NCBI GenBank assembly: GCA_023213395.1
Contig: CM041465.1
Span: 84,575,741 to 84,639,740 of the forward strand
Direction of reading: 5' to 3'
Origin: Cycas panzhihuaensis
Taxonomy: Eukaryota > Cycadophyta
DNA length: 64,000 bases
The notes under the pieces are model-generated. The model saw only the letters and a program-made list of their open reading frames with translations. It did not search any database and was not told the origin of the DNA. The translations under genes and the position numbers were made by a program. Below are positions 9,500-21,030 of the stretch, piece by piece (position 1 is the first letter of the stretch; every line of letters starts with the position of its first letter).

Positions 9500-10770
9500 A
9501 AGGTATCATATAATATCCCCATACTATTCACTATTATCCAATGGATGGGGGGACAAGTCTTGAATAGAAAGGATAAGGTCATCCAACAAGGAATCATCAA
9601 CAGGAGTGTTGGAAGAGTTAGGGATGGGGGCATCAGCTAGCTGCTCATTGACCACCATCTCCTTCTTTGACTTCCTATTAACAATTTGAAGATCATATTC
9701 TTGAAGGAGGATGACCCATTTTCCAATCGTACTAGTCAGGTCAAATCGAGTTAGGAGGTATCTCAAGGGATCAGATTAGATGATCACTTAAGTGATGTTA
9801 TTGAGTAAGCAATGCCTAAATTTCTTGGTTGCATAAACCAAGGTGAGGCATTCCTTCTCAGTAGGGGAATAATTGAGCTCAACAATAATTAAAGTATGAC
9901 TAATGAAATAGATGTCCCTCTCAATTCTTCAATTCTCCTCTTGGGTGAGCATATCCCCTAAGGATTCATTAGTAGCTAAGGTACAAAGGATAAAAGGTCA
10001 ATCTAAGAGAGGAGACACCAAAATCAAGGCAAAAGCCAAGGACCTTTCGAGCTCTTAGAAAACTTCCTAGTCTTTTAGAGACCAAATGAATGGTACCCCT
10101 TTCTTTAATAAGCTAGTGAGGGGTTTGGCATTTATGGAGAAGTTTACATATCAAGGATGTCATTGACTTTATTAAGGTTAATCTAGATTCCTTAATTAGA
10201 AATAAGGAAACCTAGGAGTTTTCCATCTATTACGGTAAACAAACATTTAAGGGGATTCAGGCTAGCATGATATTTGCGACATCTAGTAAAGATGGCATAC
10301 AAATCGTTAGGATGATGGGACCTCTTACATGAAAGACCCATCATGTCATCCATGAAGACCTCAAGGGTTTTATTTATGAGGTCATGGAAGACAAACTGCA
10401 TCACCCTTTAGTAAGTGGCACCTATATTTTTTAGTCCAAAAGGCATCACTTTATAAGTGAAGGTACCCCAAGGAGTGGTGAAGGCTATTTTATGATGGTC
10501 TTTAGGAGAAATATAGATTTGGTTGTACCCCAAGAAGCTATCTATCAAGGATATGACTTCAAATATAGCAGTTCAATCAATGATTTGATCAATAAAAGGT
10601 AGAGAGAAGTTGTCTTTGGGATATGCATTGTTAATATCACAAAAATCAATGCATATCCAAATTATCCTATTCTTTTTAGCAACGGGAATGATATTTGAGA
10701 CCCACTTAGGGTAGTCAATAGAAGTGATCAACCCTATGTCCAAGAGTTTTTTAACTTCTATATTCATGGC
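9500..10770 (-). pseudogene. Tat-1 reverse transcriptase and RNase H
   Basis: RT copies the RNA into cDNA and RNase H removes the RNA strand. The frame at 10,573-10,767 gives the RT N-part (YPKWVSNIIPVAKK, ICIDFCDINNAYPKDNFSLP). From about 10,560 to 10,192 the frame is open except for one TAA: FLGYNQIYISPKDHHK, MPFGLKNIGATY, then the active site EVFMDDMM, and LNPLKCLF with GKLLGFL. FMDD keeps both aspartates. At 9,524-9,766 the end of RNase H reads RYLLTRFDLTSTIGKWVILL. The part between is broken by stops. Confidence 0.75.
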
Positions 10771-11834
10771 GGCGAATAGTTTAGGATGGACAGGGTGCTA
10801 CTTTTAATACATGGGATGAGCACTCGAAATAGTAGTAAGGTTATGGGTGATAATGGAGGGGTCTTTTCCCTTCATGTTAGTGTACTCCCATGCAAAAAAA
10901 TCATGGAACTCCTAAAAGAAAGGGTGTATTCCTTTACTTATTTAGGGGAATATTTTGCTCCCACCTTGATGACTTTTCCAGGAGCAAGGATGATATCCTT
11001 GGTTTCCCCAATGCACATGGAATTTCCTTCCTCGAAATGAAAGGGAGCTTGATCAATAGGAAGGGGTGAAGAGGAACTAGGCTGGCTTGGGTCAGCTAAG
11101 GGTAACCCAAAGGCTAAAATCTTCTAGTAACTATGTTTATGGTGACCAGGAGGGAGGTTGTGCGTGGAACCCACTAGATGCTTTAACAATGCCCCGTTGT
11201 TCTTGAAGCAATCTATCCCATGGATAGTTATATTTTGAGAAGACTAGGAATAAGGAGCAAGAGGAGTAGTGGGACTATAGTGATTAACTCACCATTCAAT
11301 ATAGTTAGGGGACTCTTGAGAAGAGTCAAAGGATGATCTCCTATGACAAATAATAGGAGGTTTCCTAGTCTCATCACTCAAGGAGGGTGACGAGATGGAA
11401 AGTGAAGCAGCATGGGAAGTCACATAAGAGACAGGAACAATGATGTGTGACTCAGTGAGAAGACTTGGAAGAAGCTTCAAGTTGGGACTTGAAACGAAGT
11501 GAATTCCTCCTATTAGTATTTAGGAGGGATATGGGATAAGGGAGGTCCTCATCCTCACCATTGGACTTGTCGTTGCTCAACATAGCAAGGTACCTATAGC
11601 TCCCTACACCAATAGGGGTGAAATGAATGAGGTTGGAGGAAGAAGGTGAGGGACCTTCTTCTAAATAAGATGTGCTAGGAATGTTAATGCATAAGTAGAA
11701 GCATGGGTAGATGAGCCTTTGTTGTCGTTTGTTGGATCACGAACTACTTGATGGGATTGGTGTGATTGTTTAGTGGGAGGAGGCTCTTAGTAAATAACCT
11801 CCATTTATCCTTCATGGATGAATTTGAGTTGCCC

Positions 11835-12115
11835 CTAACAAGATGAATACACAGCTCCCATATGATCAAGTCGTGGATGTCCCAACAAAAGATTGTAGTC
11901 CATGTCTACATTGAGGACCACAATGTCAATCAAGACAGTTTTGTTCTCTAGGATAAAGGGGATGGAAACATAACCTAAAAGCATTTTCTCGCTACCATTG
12001 TAGCCTTGACAATGCCACAGAACTAGCTCGAGGGCTACTATGTCTAACTCTTGCATAATGTATAACAGCATAGTGTTGATGAAAGAACTATTGTCTATAA
12101 TAATTCTTCAAAGAG
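11835..12115 (-). pseudogene. Tat-1 aspartic protease
   Basis: The open minus frame at 11,835-12,071 ends NLLLGHPRLDHMGAVYSSC, matching the conserved ILGRPWL...GAVPSS end of Tat-lineage protease. Just upstream in the same frame lies IIIDNSSFINTM, the active-site motif D-x-S-S in place of DDGSS. The active-site Asp is kept, with N in place of the usual G. Confidence 0.65.
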
Positions 12116-12843
12116 TACACTTAGGAGTGTCTATGGATATAGTGAACAGGTAGTGCCATTAGCATTCCCTTTTATTGGTAGGGGGATATCTTTAAGGTCA
12201 AATGAGATAATGAGTTCCTGACTTGGGGCAACATCCAAAGCATAGATAGAAGTATCTACCAACCCTAAAGTCCCCAAGAGGAGAGCACACTACTCTAAAT
12301 AGCTCCTTAAGACATCCATCATGGATGTCCTGGCAGCCATAATATGAAGCTCATCTATGATAGAGAAGGGCTTCCCCTTTCCAGTGGGTTAGGGAAGCAC
12401 CCTTTAAAAACCATAGCTACCAAGGTAAACTGGGATGGTCTTGGGGAGCAGCTAAATCTCTAAAGGAAGGTTTTCTAAAGGAGGATCAAGTGAAGATGAA
12501 GAAGAGGTGCTTATGGCCTCCTTGGCCACTTGAGACTGATTCAAAGCATACAAAGGTGTGGTCTCAAGCATTTGGATAACTCTCTTTCCTTTATTTCAAG
12601 ATCGAGAGGGAGAAGGAGTTTGATGGCGAGAATTGGAAGAGGAGGAGGAATTTCTTGCCCCTTCTCCTTAGCTTACATGGGATGAGGGTTAAGAGATCTT
12701 CCCCTATTCTGATTCCCCCTTTATTGGGTGTGTTGATCTTATTCCCCATGTTTGGGGAAGGGATCTCTATGAATGGGTTGGTCTAGATTGGACCTAGATG
12801 CCCATTTAGAAGAGGAATCATGATGCAGGGTAGATTTAGAATG

Positions 12844-13860
12844 TTATGCCCTACATTGTGAATCCTCATGAAAGCATTTGTCATGAATAGAGCACCATTT
12901 CTTATCTAAGCAAGAGTTTGTATTCATTATTTGAGAAGCATGGGTATTTCCATTCTTGGGAGGCATTGCTTGAGAGGCTTGGTGAATAGGTTTATGAGAG
13001 GTGGGTGATGAAGAAGGAGGTTGGAGCTTAAGCTCCTTCATCATACATTTGAAGGAATGTATGGTGAAAGTTAATTAGTGCAAAGTCTTTTCCGTCAAAT
13101 GGGTTGAAGACTTTGGGGGTTATTGAGGTTTGGTGTCATGAGACAAAGGGGGTGTCTCATGTCATTGCGATAATTTGAGAGGTTTCTTGAGACCTGCTTG
13201 GATCTCAATAGCCTCGAGAGATAAATACTTGGTTATAGTGGAGTCACATGTTATTGCCTCCATTTTGAAAACCTCAACATATACCTTAGGATAAAGAGTA
13301 TTTACAAAAAGATCTCTTTTTAGCTCCTCATGTAGGGTGGCCTTCATGGAGTAAAGGAGATCATAAAAATACCTAACAAAGTCATGATTTATCTCCTTAT
13401 GACCTTGTTTAATGGATAATAGGGACTTCATTCCACTCTCGAAGGGGCGAGCAACATCATATTAGTTAATGAACTCATCTATGAGCTATTGGAATGAGTG
13501 AATTGAATATGCAGGAAGGTGATAAAACCATTTGAGGGCATTCCCTCATAAGGAACATAAGAAGAGATTCATCAAGATATAAGCATAGGCCCAATAGTCG
13601 ATACACTCCATGGAAAATCTCCTGATGTATTCCATTAGGTATTGAGAAGAGGTCACATCAAATTTGGGCAGCTGAGGAGGATGAGGCAGTAAGTTGGTCA
13701 TTAACACCTTGATGGACAAGGGGGTTGACCTATAGTCCACAAAGGGATGGGCCCTCGGTTGAACTATTGGATCAACAAAGGATGAAGGAGGAGGTGGGAA
13801 AGGGTGCCTAAATCCTCCTTGGGAAGTTTGACTAGAAAAGACATATAAACTTCTTCTCAC
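12844..13860 (-). pseudogene. Tat-1 Gag
   Basis: Minus-strand Gag in at least three broken frames. At 13,546-13,860 the N-part has PPQLPKFDVTSSQYLMEYI followed by an aromatic segment, as in Retrotrans_gag. At 13,162-13,431 comes MKSLLSIKQGHKEINHDFV and DLFVNTLYPKVYVEV. At 12,844-13,044 the C-part ends KKWCSIHDKCFHEDSQCRA, a Cys/His cluster like the C-x2-H...C-x-H...C motif of this lineage. The interval 11,040-11,834 between PR and RT, and 12,116-12,843, hold no further domain that I can name. Confidence 0.6.
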
Positions 13861-15098
13861 CTAGTGGAAGGGGACTAATCCTAGATATGAAGGGACTAAA
13901 AGAGAGGCAGATGGGTAGGAAGGACCTATCCCCCCTTGGAAGTATACCTCTTATTAAAAGGGGACTTGGGAGAAAGCTCTCTAAGGAGGGACTTATCTTC
14001 CTTGTGAAGGCACCATATATGAAGAGATATAAAAAGAAGAAATAGATGGGTATGGGACTAGATTCTGCCCATATGGACCACATGTAGGTGGTGCAATGCC
14101 ATACAAGTAAAGGGGGTCCACCCTATAAATAGGAACATGATTCCCTTTCCCATACCCCTATGATTAGGAGGTGTATCCCGGGGGTATGTAAAGAGATAAA
14201 TCCTTGGTTTGAATTTAAGAGTATGTAGGAATTTGTCCCATATGTCTAGAGGAAGGGGGACACATAAGACCCCTAGGTCTAGTAGATGGTGGATGGACCA
14301 TAATTGGGTGAGGTGTGGTTACCTAACTAGGAGGAGGTATGCTCAACCCAATTTGGGAAGTAGGCATACCTTGGGTGGCCCCTAAAAGATGTGAGCTATA
14401 AGAAGAGGAAGAAGCAACAAGGGATGACCCTATTATAGACAATAAAGCTGCATGAGAAGAGTATAGGAGTGTGGAGAAGGAAGAGGTGGGTGCCACACTT
14501 TACAAGATTCTTTCTAACCACTTGGGAGGTGGTTAGAGACTAACAACTTGGAAGCATTGATGAAGTGCTTCCACCATATCTGTGGGAGGGGTTCCTACTT
14601 ACTCATATGAGGTTAAAGGCTCTTCATATGAAGTAGACCCCATAAGGTACTCCTCATGGGCATTGTCACTAAGGTGGTGATACCTCTTCAAGGAAGAAAC
14701 TTCCACATCATGAGTAGGAAGGTGATAGACATTTGGGTGCTTTGGATCACCCTGATAGAAGATGGGGTCTTCGCCCTCCTGGGTGGGACCTTGGAAAGAA
14801 GTTAAAGGTTGTTAGGTTTTAGAAACATAGGTGTGGTATGCCTAATCTGAAGATAATCCCTCCATAGCTTATTCAGAATCAGATAAAGGAAGGGGAGAAT
14901 AAAGTGAGTCTTCCAAAGAAGGAGGGATGCCTCACAAATTATGAGAGAATCATCACATTTAAGTCCCTCCTAAGATTTGGAAGAAAGAAGGGTAACGGAA
15001 TGAAGGATGTTGGGGGTTGCCCAACAGATCAAGAAGGGTTACTAAAAGGAGAGGCAATGCTAATAAAAAGGAAACTAGGGGGGTTCCTTTACTGGAAG

Positions 15099-15117
15099 GT
15101 CCCCAGTATGGTCACCA
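15099..15117 (-). promoter_or_regulatory. Tat-1 primer-binding site candidate
   Basis: The minus strand reads TGGTGACCATACTGGGGAC, starting one base inside the TG at 15,119. A TGG start followed by a tRNA acceptor-like stretch and CTGGGGA is the form of gypsy primer sites. I could not assign the tRNA. Confidence 0.5.
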
Positions 15118-15118
15118 G

Positions 15119-17898
15119 TGGAAGCACACCTCGAAGGGGTCACTAAATGTAAAGGGATCAATCGCACATAATTACTAAACAAAGGGCTTAAGGATCTTTG
15201 GAAATAGAGGAAAAGATCACCTGCAAAGGGCATCTGTGCATTGGAATATAAGTTCGAGAACCAATAAATGGCATACGAGACCCTCCCTTTAGATGAGTAC
15301 CTTCTTGGATTTGAGATGGACAAGGGATTTCTTAGTTTATTAAGTAGCCTCAAAGGGAACTCTCCTATCTTGATAGGTTAAGGAAAGAGAGGGAAGAGAA
15401 AGAAGGGGGGTCTTCCCTGGATAAAGGGAAAGGAAAAGGTGGATCCTAATAGAGGAATGATGCCTATAGAATAAGAAAGAGGTATCAAGTAAAAAGGATG
15501 CAAAAGGGAGGTTTGGTATAGAAATCAACTCCTAAATGAGGTAAAGCAAGTGGGTGCCTTACCAAAGGACACCCAGAGGGAGTGCCTCTAGGGTTTATAT
15601 ACACTAGGTGGGTGGCTAGATATGTAGGAGGTTTTGAGATATGCTTTTGTTTTATTTTAGGGAAGTGATGTAGTGATGTGAAATATTATTACCACTAAGT
15701 TCTTAGAATTTAAAGGAAAATAACAACTCTCTCCTTCATCTCCTGTTTCCTCTCTCTTCTTTTTCTTTTACAAATAAAAAGAAAGACAAGGGAACCAATG
15801 GGAAGAGAGAATATAAGAAAAAGAGTGCAACGGCTAGTACAAGTTGTTCTAATAATGCAGGGGAAGAAAAGAGTAACCATTAAGAGGTTTAAATCCATTT
15901 GTATCCCTACCCTGGTAAGTGCAAAAGCATGCAAAAGAAAGGAGAATGCAATAAAGGGGAAAAACCATTTTATTACTCTTTACTAAGAATGCAATACAGA
16001 TGGTATAGCAACTCAAACTACCCTTACTTAAATGCCCATGCAACAAAAGAGGGAAAGGAAGGGGAATCAATGCGTACTAATGCATGAACGACTTCCTTTT
16101 CCTAATGGATGCAAAGCTAATGCTCTATAAAAAAGATAAAATGCATGCAACCTTTCCTTTTCTTTCCTTTCAAGAAAAGGAGAAAAGGGATGAGAAAGAA
16201 GGTAGAGTTAGAAGAGGTGCACCTAGAAACGTGACAGTTGGTGAAGCATGCCTTTCTCCCTTCCATTGTGATCTTCTATTAGTCACCTCATGCTCCTTGC
16301 CATGATGGGCATTGTAAGTGGAATGAAGGTGGGACTTCCTTACCTTCCCCAAGATGCTTATGCAAAAAGGAAATGGAAAAAGGTTGTAAGGGAAAAAGAT
16401 TTCAAAGAAAATGAGATCAAACAGAGTACATGTACCTTTCATAGTGATCCTTGCTTGCTTTGAAAAGTGAAACCTGCTTGATATGTTCATTTCCTTTCTA
16501 AAAGATGCTAGGTGTACATATGAAAGCAAGTATGTGTTTGTACATATGTCTATGTTTACCAAAAGAAAAGTATAATCTTGCTTATGTGCTTTTAAATGGA
16601 AACAACATGTTATTCAGTTCCTCTTTAATATGCATGTAAAATATTCAAGCAACCTTTTGAAAGGGAAAAAGGGGGGTAAAGAGGAAGAGAAAGAGAGCCT
16701 TAGAATAGCTGCCCTCCAAATAAGGCACCTCCACATGCTCAAGTGCTCCAAACAACCAAATCAAACAAAAGATTGTGGCTTCCAAGCAAGTAAAAAGATA
16801 ACAAAGTATACAAGAAACAAAAATTGTAAAAGTTGCAAATGTTACAAAAGTTGCAATATGCAACTTTTGGAAGATTTACAAGACAAGACAAGAAACTTAC
16901 AAACTACAAGATCTACTAAAAAAATAGATTTTTGATGGTGTATGAGGGCTAGTTGTAGGTATTTCAAGTGGCTACCAATGCTACAACTAGTAAGATCTCT
17001 CACCTTAAGGGTTTTTAGGTGTGCAAGGTAGGTATGAGATGGGAGAAGTTGAGAAAGGTAGGGGGATGCCCTAGAGGATGCAACCAAGAGGGTTGTAATC
17101 CTAGCCTTAAGCTCCTCTTTTCCTTTTTATAAGTTCCCCACAAACCACCTGCTACTAGCTTAAGAGGAACCTCAAGAGATAAGAAGGATGAGTGAGGAGA
17201 AGAAAGGGTTTTCCCTACTTCAAAATGATCCAAGGAATAAGTATGGAAGAGGTTTTAAAGTAAACCAATAATAATATCCAGGAAATACTCTTGCTAAAGG
17301 ATGAAACAGCAAAGTGTAGGTCTCAAATCCCTTCTAAGACCAACTTCAGATAGATATGACCTTATGGATTGGTTGGGAGAGAAGGATCTCTCCTAATGGA
17401 TGGAGGAAAGCTCCCCTTAGCAGATCAAAGAAGTGTGAAACCTGCAAAATACCTAGTGTGATGGCTAGAAAGAGCACTTAAGAGGAGAAGCCTACTAGAA
17501 ATGGAATGCTACAGACCTGTAACTTAGGGTTTTACCCTAAGGAAAGAAGGAGACAAGAGAAGAGAGCATGAGATAGCAAATGAAGGCATTTCTATCTTTC
17601 TCAAATATGCTAAGAGAGCAAATATGAGCTTGAATTTGGGTTTTTATACTCTACTCTACTCTATTGAGAGATTAGAGATCACCCAGGGCAGGAAATAGGC
17701 CACTACCACATGTCAGTTTTATAATAACTGTGAAACTAGTTATTACCGAGCTAAGATTTCAAATGGATAGTCATACCATGTCAAACTTCGTAGTACCATA
17801 GAGTTTGTCGTGGTATCCCGAATAGTGCTACAGTGCACTGAAAACATGGAAGCAAAATAAAGGGAGGCCTAGGAGGCCCCCAAAAAATAGGTTCTAGA
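15119..17898 (-). repeat. Candidate Tat-1 5' LTR, right end not determined
   Basis: Starts TGGAAGCACACC next to the primer-site candidate. No coding domain is seen in the interval: frames at 15,710-16,935 are low-complexity Lys/Ser-rich and overlap on both strands. It has a TATATACA motif near 15,596 and a perfect inverted repeat at 16,845-16,869. A 30-bp segment at 17,777-17,806 matches 5,350-5,379 at 25 of 30 positions, in direct orientation, as expected of an LTR pair. Long LTRs are known in Tat elements. Copia-2 inserted at 17,898. Confidence 0.35.
16845..16869. repeat. Perfect 11-bp inverted repeat with 3-nt loop
   Basis: CAAAAGTTGCA, ATA, TGCAACTTTTG. A related half-copy (AAAAGTTGCAAATG) lies 20 bp upstream. 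It could form a hairpin in RNA; no terminator role is claimed. Confidence 0.8.
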
Positions 17899-18531
17899 TA
17901 TTGGATATTGTGACAACAATAGTTTAAGGCTAAAATTTTAGCATGTTGCCGGCTACGCCTCCCTAATCTTTCTCGGGGTTCCATAAAGGTGAGCCCCTTA
18001 GTCATGGGGTGCAGGGGGATGGAATACCCCCCGCTAAGAGGGGGTTCAGGGGCGATAGCCCCCGACCCAAAAAATTAGCCCTATAAACCATATTGAAATG
18101 TAAAGAGAATTAAGGTCATTCGATACAAATACCCTAAATTCTACAGTTGAGATTTATGCCTTGGATGCCCCTCTCATGTAGCCTCATTTAGGGATTTTCT
18201 TATTATGTTTTATATAATGTAATATACTGTGATGAAGGTAGTGGCTGGTTGTTATTCCTGAGAGAACTCTGCTACTAAGATGTACTCTTTCTCCATTTTA
18301 TAGTAATAAAGATCGATACCTTTCCTGTGTGGATGTTTCCCTAGCACATTGCTAGGGTTTTACCATGTTATATTGGGTGCATATGTGATGTTTGGCTTTC
18401 ATATTCATGTTATCATATTATCTTTGAGTTTAGAACTTGCATATTAAATTCTAGTTTTAAACCCTATAACTAGTTGTAAAATACTTTAGATCTTGTGGCG
18501 GTTTAAGTTTTAGGACCTTGTATTCTTAACA
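17899..18531 (+). repeat. Copia-2 5' LTR
   Basis: Begins TATTGGATATTG (TG of the family ends mutated to TA, compare TGTTGGATATTG at 36,102) and ends TATTCTTAACA. It has the conserved G-rich motif at 18,033-18,047 and an AATAAA at 18,305-18,310, the likely polyadenylation signal. Confidence 0.9.
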
Positions 18532-18533
18532 AG

Positions 18534-18545
18534 TGGTATCAGAGA
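18534..18545 (+). promoter_or_regulatory. Copia-2 primer-binding site
   Basis: TGGTATCAGAGA, 2 bp after the LTR end, matching the initiator tRNA-Met site TGGTATCAGAGC except for the last base. A run of T follows at about 18,549-18,564. Confidence 0.9.
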
Positions 18546-18608
18546 CACTTTTTTTTTTTTTTTTACAGCAAGTTTGTGAAGGTTTTAGTGTCAGCTTTTC
18601 TACACCAA

Positions 18609-19460
18609 ATGACGAAACTAGCAGGTACAAAGTTCAAGGTAGATAAATTTAATAGCAAGAACAACTTTGAGTTATGGAAGCTAAAAGTGCATGATATTCT
18701 TATACAACAAGGTTTGTACAAAGCCCTTACAGTTAAATTGAAGAAACCTACAAGGATGGATGATGATGACTAGGATGACTTAGATAAAAAGATACTTAGC
18801 ACAATACAATTATGCTTGGCAGATGAAGTTTTGTTTAACATCGTAGGGGAGGAGACAGTAGCAGGATTATGGACCCAGTTGGAAGGCCTGTATATGACCA
18901 AATCAGCAACAAATCGAATCTATATGAAGAGGCAACTATACTTGTTACGGATGAAGGATGGTACAAAAATTGCTTACCATTTAAATGTTTTCAATACTCT
19001 TATTTGTCAGTTGACTAGTATCGATATTAAAATTGAGGATAAGGATAAGGTTGTTATCTTGTTATGCTCATTACTCGAATCCTGGGATAATATTGTCACC
19101 TCAATTAGTTTTAGCACTATAGATGTATTGGATTATGATTCTATTGTGAGTGCTTTGCTAATGGAAGAAGTACGGAGGAAATCTAGTCTTGAAACCTCCA
19201 CACCAAAAGCTATGACAGTAAGGGGTAGAATGTTTGAGAGAGGAGAAAACTCCAGGGATACATCGAGGTCCAAGTCAAAGAGTAAAAAGAGTAAGCCTCG
19301 AGTGTTGGTATTATAATAAGATCAATCACCTCAAGAAGGATTACTACAAAAGGAAGGAGTTCTAGAAAAAGGAAGATCCTGCCAAGGAGGTGAATCAAGT
19401 AGAGTCAAATCAAGGTATGGATAATGATGTCTTAGTCACTTGTAATGTTTCTCATTATCA
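18609..19460 (+). pseudogene. Copia-2 Gag
   Basis: Starts at ATG 18,609 (MTKLAGTKFKVDKFN). UBN2-type Gag with NNFELWKLKVHDILIQQGLY, a TAG at 18,771, then LFNIVGEETVAGLWTQLEGL and SLLESWDNIVTSISF, ending in a basic Arg/Lys/Ser stretch. The frame is lost at 19,316, before the zinc knuckle; the knuckle of the sister element Copia-3 is intact. The ATG is the same as in Copia-3. Confidence 0.85.
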
Positions 19461-19800
19461 CCATGACTGGTTATTAGATTTAGGTGCTTCACACCATATG
19501 TGTCCACACAAGAGTTAGTTCTCATCATACCAACTTTTTAATGGTGGTGTTGTGCTTATGGGAAATGAAGTTTCTTATAAGAAAGTGGGTATTGGTAGCA
19601 TCAGAATTAAGATGTTTAATAGAGTAGTCAGAACATTAACTGAGGTTAGACATGCACCTCATCTAAAAAGGAATCTAATTTCCTTAGGTGAACTAGATTC
19701 GAGTGATTTTAAGCATATAGGTCATGAAGGAGTCCTGAAGGTATCAAAGGGTGCCTTGGTTGTTATGAAAGTCTTAAAGAAAGGAAACCTTTATATATTA
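19461..19800 (+). pseudogene. Copia-2 protease
   Basis: The protease motif reads HHDWLLDLGASHHMCPHKS, with Leu for Ser after the active Asp (DSGA becomes DLGA), then a TAG at an expected Trp. The frame opens again at 19,552 with VLIGN-like text and continues to RHAPHLKRNLISLGEL, the usual C-terminal protease/pre-integrase motif. Confidence 0.75.
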
Positions 19801-19849
19801 GTGGGAAGTATAGATGTCAGCCATGCAGCTACAACATCAAAGACTATAG

Positions 19850-20763
19850 AAGATCCAGCTCAGTTATGGCATCAAAGACTTCGGCACATGAGTGAGAGAG
19901 GACTTAAGGTGTTGATAAATTGTAAGTTGCTTTCTAACTTGCAGCTTTCAGATTTGGTTTTCTGTAAACATTGTATTTTTGGAAAGTAGTGTAGACTCAG
20001 GTTTAAAGTAGGGAGTCACACTAGTAAAGGCATTCTAGATTACATACATTTAGATGTATAGAAACCAACCCCTAAAATATCTTGTGGAGGATCATTGTAC
20101 TTTGTCATATTTATAGATGATTACTCCAGGAAGGTATGGGTCTATTTTTTGAAAAGGAAATCTGAAGTGTTTAGTATGTTTAAGCAGTTCAAGGATCTGG
20201 TTGAGAACAGCACTAGTAAGATAATCAAATGTTTAAGAACTAATAATAGAGGTGAGTTTAGCTCTTTGGAATTTGAGAACTATTACAGAGAAGCTAGGAT
20301 CGAAAAACACAAGACCACTAACTATACTCCACAGCAAAATGGCATTACTAAGTGCATGAATAAGACACTCTTGGAAAAAGTAAGAAGCATGCTAAGTAAT
20401 GCAGGAGTGGAGCAGGGCTTGTGGGTAGAAGCTATTCAAACAACTTGCTATCTGGTAAATAGGTCACCATCACTTGCAATAGATTGTAAGATTCCTAAAG
20501 AGGTATGGACTGGACATCTATGTGATTATTCAAATTTAAAAGTTTTTGGTTGTGATGCTTATGCCTGGACTAACAAAAGTAAACATTCAAAGTTAGACCC
20601 AAAATCTAAGAGATATATCTTTGTTGGTTATGGTGATAAGGATGGTGTGAAGGGATACAGGTTGTGGGATCGTACTGTCTACAACATCACCATTAATAGA
20701 GATGTCATATTTGATGAATCTCCCCTTGTAAAATCCGACAATGGAGAAGTTGAAATAAAATAG
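19850..20763 (+). pseudogene. Copia-2 integrase
   Basis: The HHCC part reads LWHQRLRHMSERGL and FCKHCIFGK, then a TAG at expected Gln, a second TAG at expected Trp of DVWGP, and an open core from 20,095: FVIFIDDYSRKVWVYFL, LRTNNRGEFSS, TPQQNGITKCMNKTLLEKV. The second catalytic Asp is Asn (TNNRGE for TDNGGE) and the Glu of NGITERMN is Lys, so the core would be inactive even without stops. The C-part ends NLKVFGCDAYAW and RDVIFDES. Confidence 0.9.
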
Positions 20764-21030
20764 GAGTAGCAAGATGAACATCAACAAGTCAAGTTTGAAA
20801 TGCAGCCATCTGTGGAATCAAAAGAGCAGGAGAATCTTTCTGAAGATGAATCAACATCAGATTCATAGGAGTATGTGGACATTCCTCTACCAACAGTTAG
20901 AAGATCTACATGAGTTAGTCATCCACCTGACAAGTACAACCCTTCTATTTCTATTGCTTTGGTTTTTAATGATGGTGAGCCCACATGTTATTAAGAAGCA
21001 GTAGATGATATCTATGGTAAGAAGTGGAAG

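Larger units (their letters stand above)
8325..17898 (-). mobile_element. Tat-1: Ty3/gypsy retrotransposon of Tat type, decayed
   Basis: Read from right to left: candidate 5' LTR from 15,119, primer-site candidate at 15,099-15,117, gag (13,860-12,844), protease (about 12,110-11,835), RT and RNase H (10,770-9,500) and integrase (9,300-8,325). This is the gypsy order. The integrase motif NGQIESFNKTLINILKKIV, the RNase H end with LLTRFDLTSTIGKW and the RT block VCIDF-type (here ICIDFCDINNAYPKDNF) are most like the Tat/Ogre/Retand lineage. Many stops are present. The right LTR boundary and the 3' LTR are not fixed; the left 3' LTR may lie beyond Copia-1. The outer coordinates here are approximate. 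Confidence 0.65.

Noticed and set aside
14904-16935. Several short open frames on both strands
   Set aside because: Overlapping, low-complexity, no domains, in the Tat-1 leader and LTR candidate.
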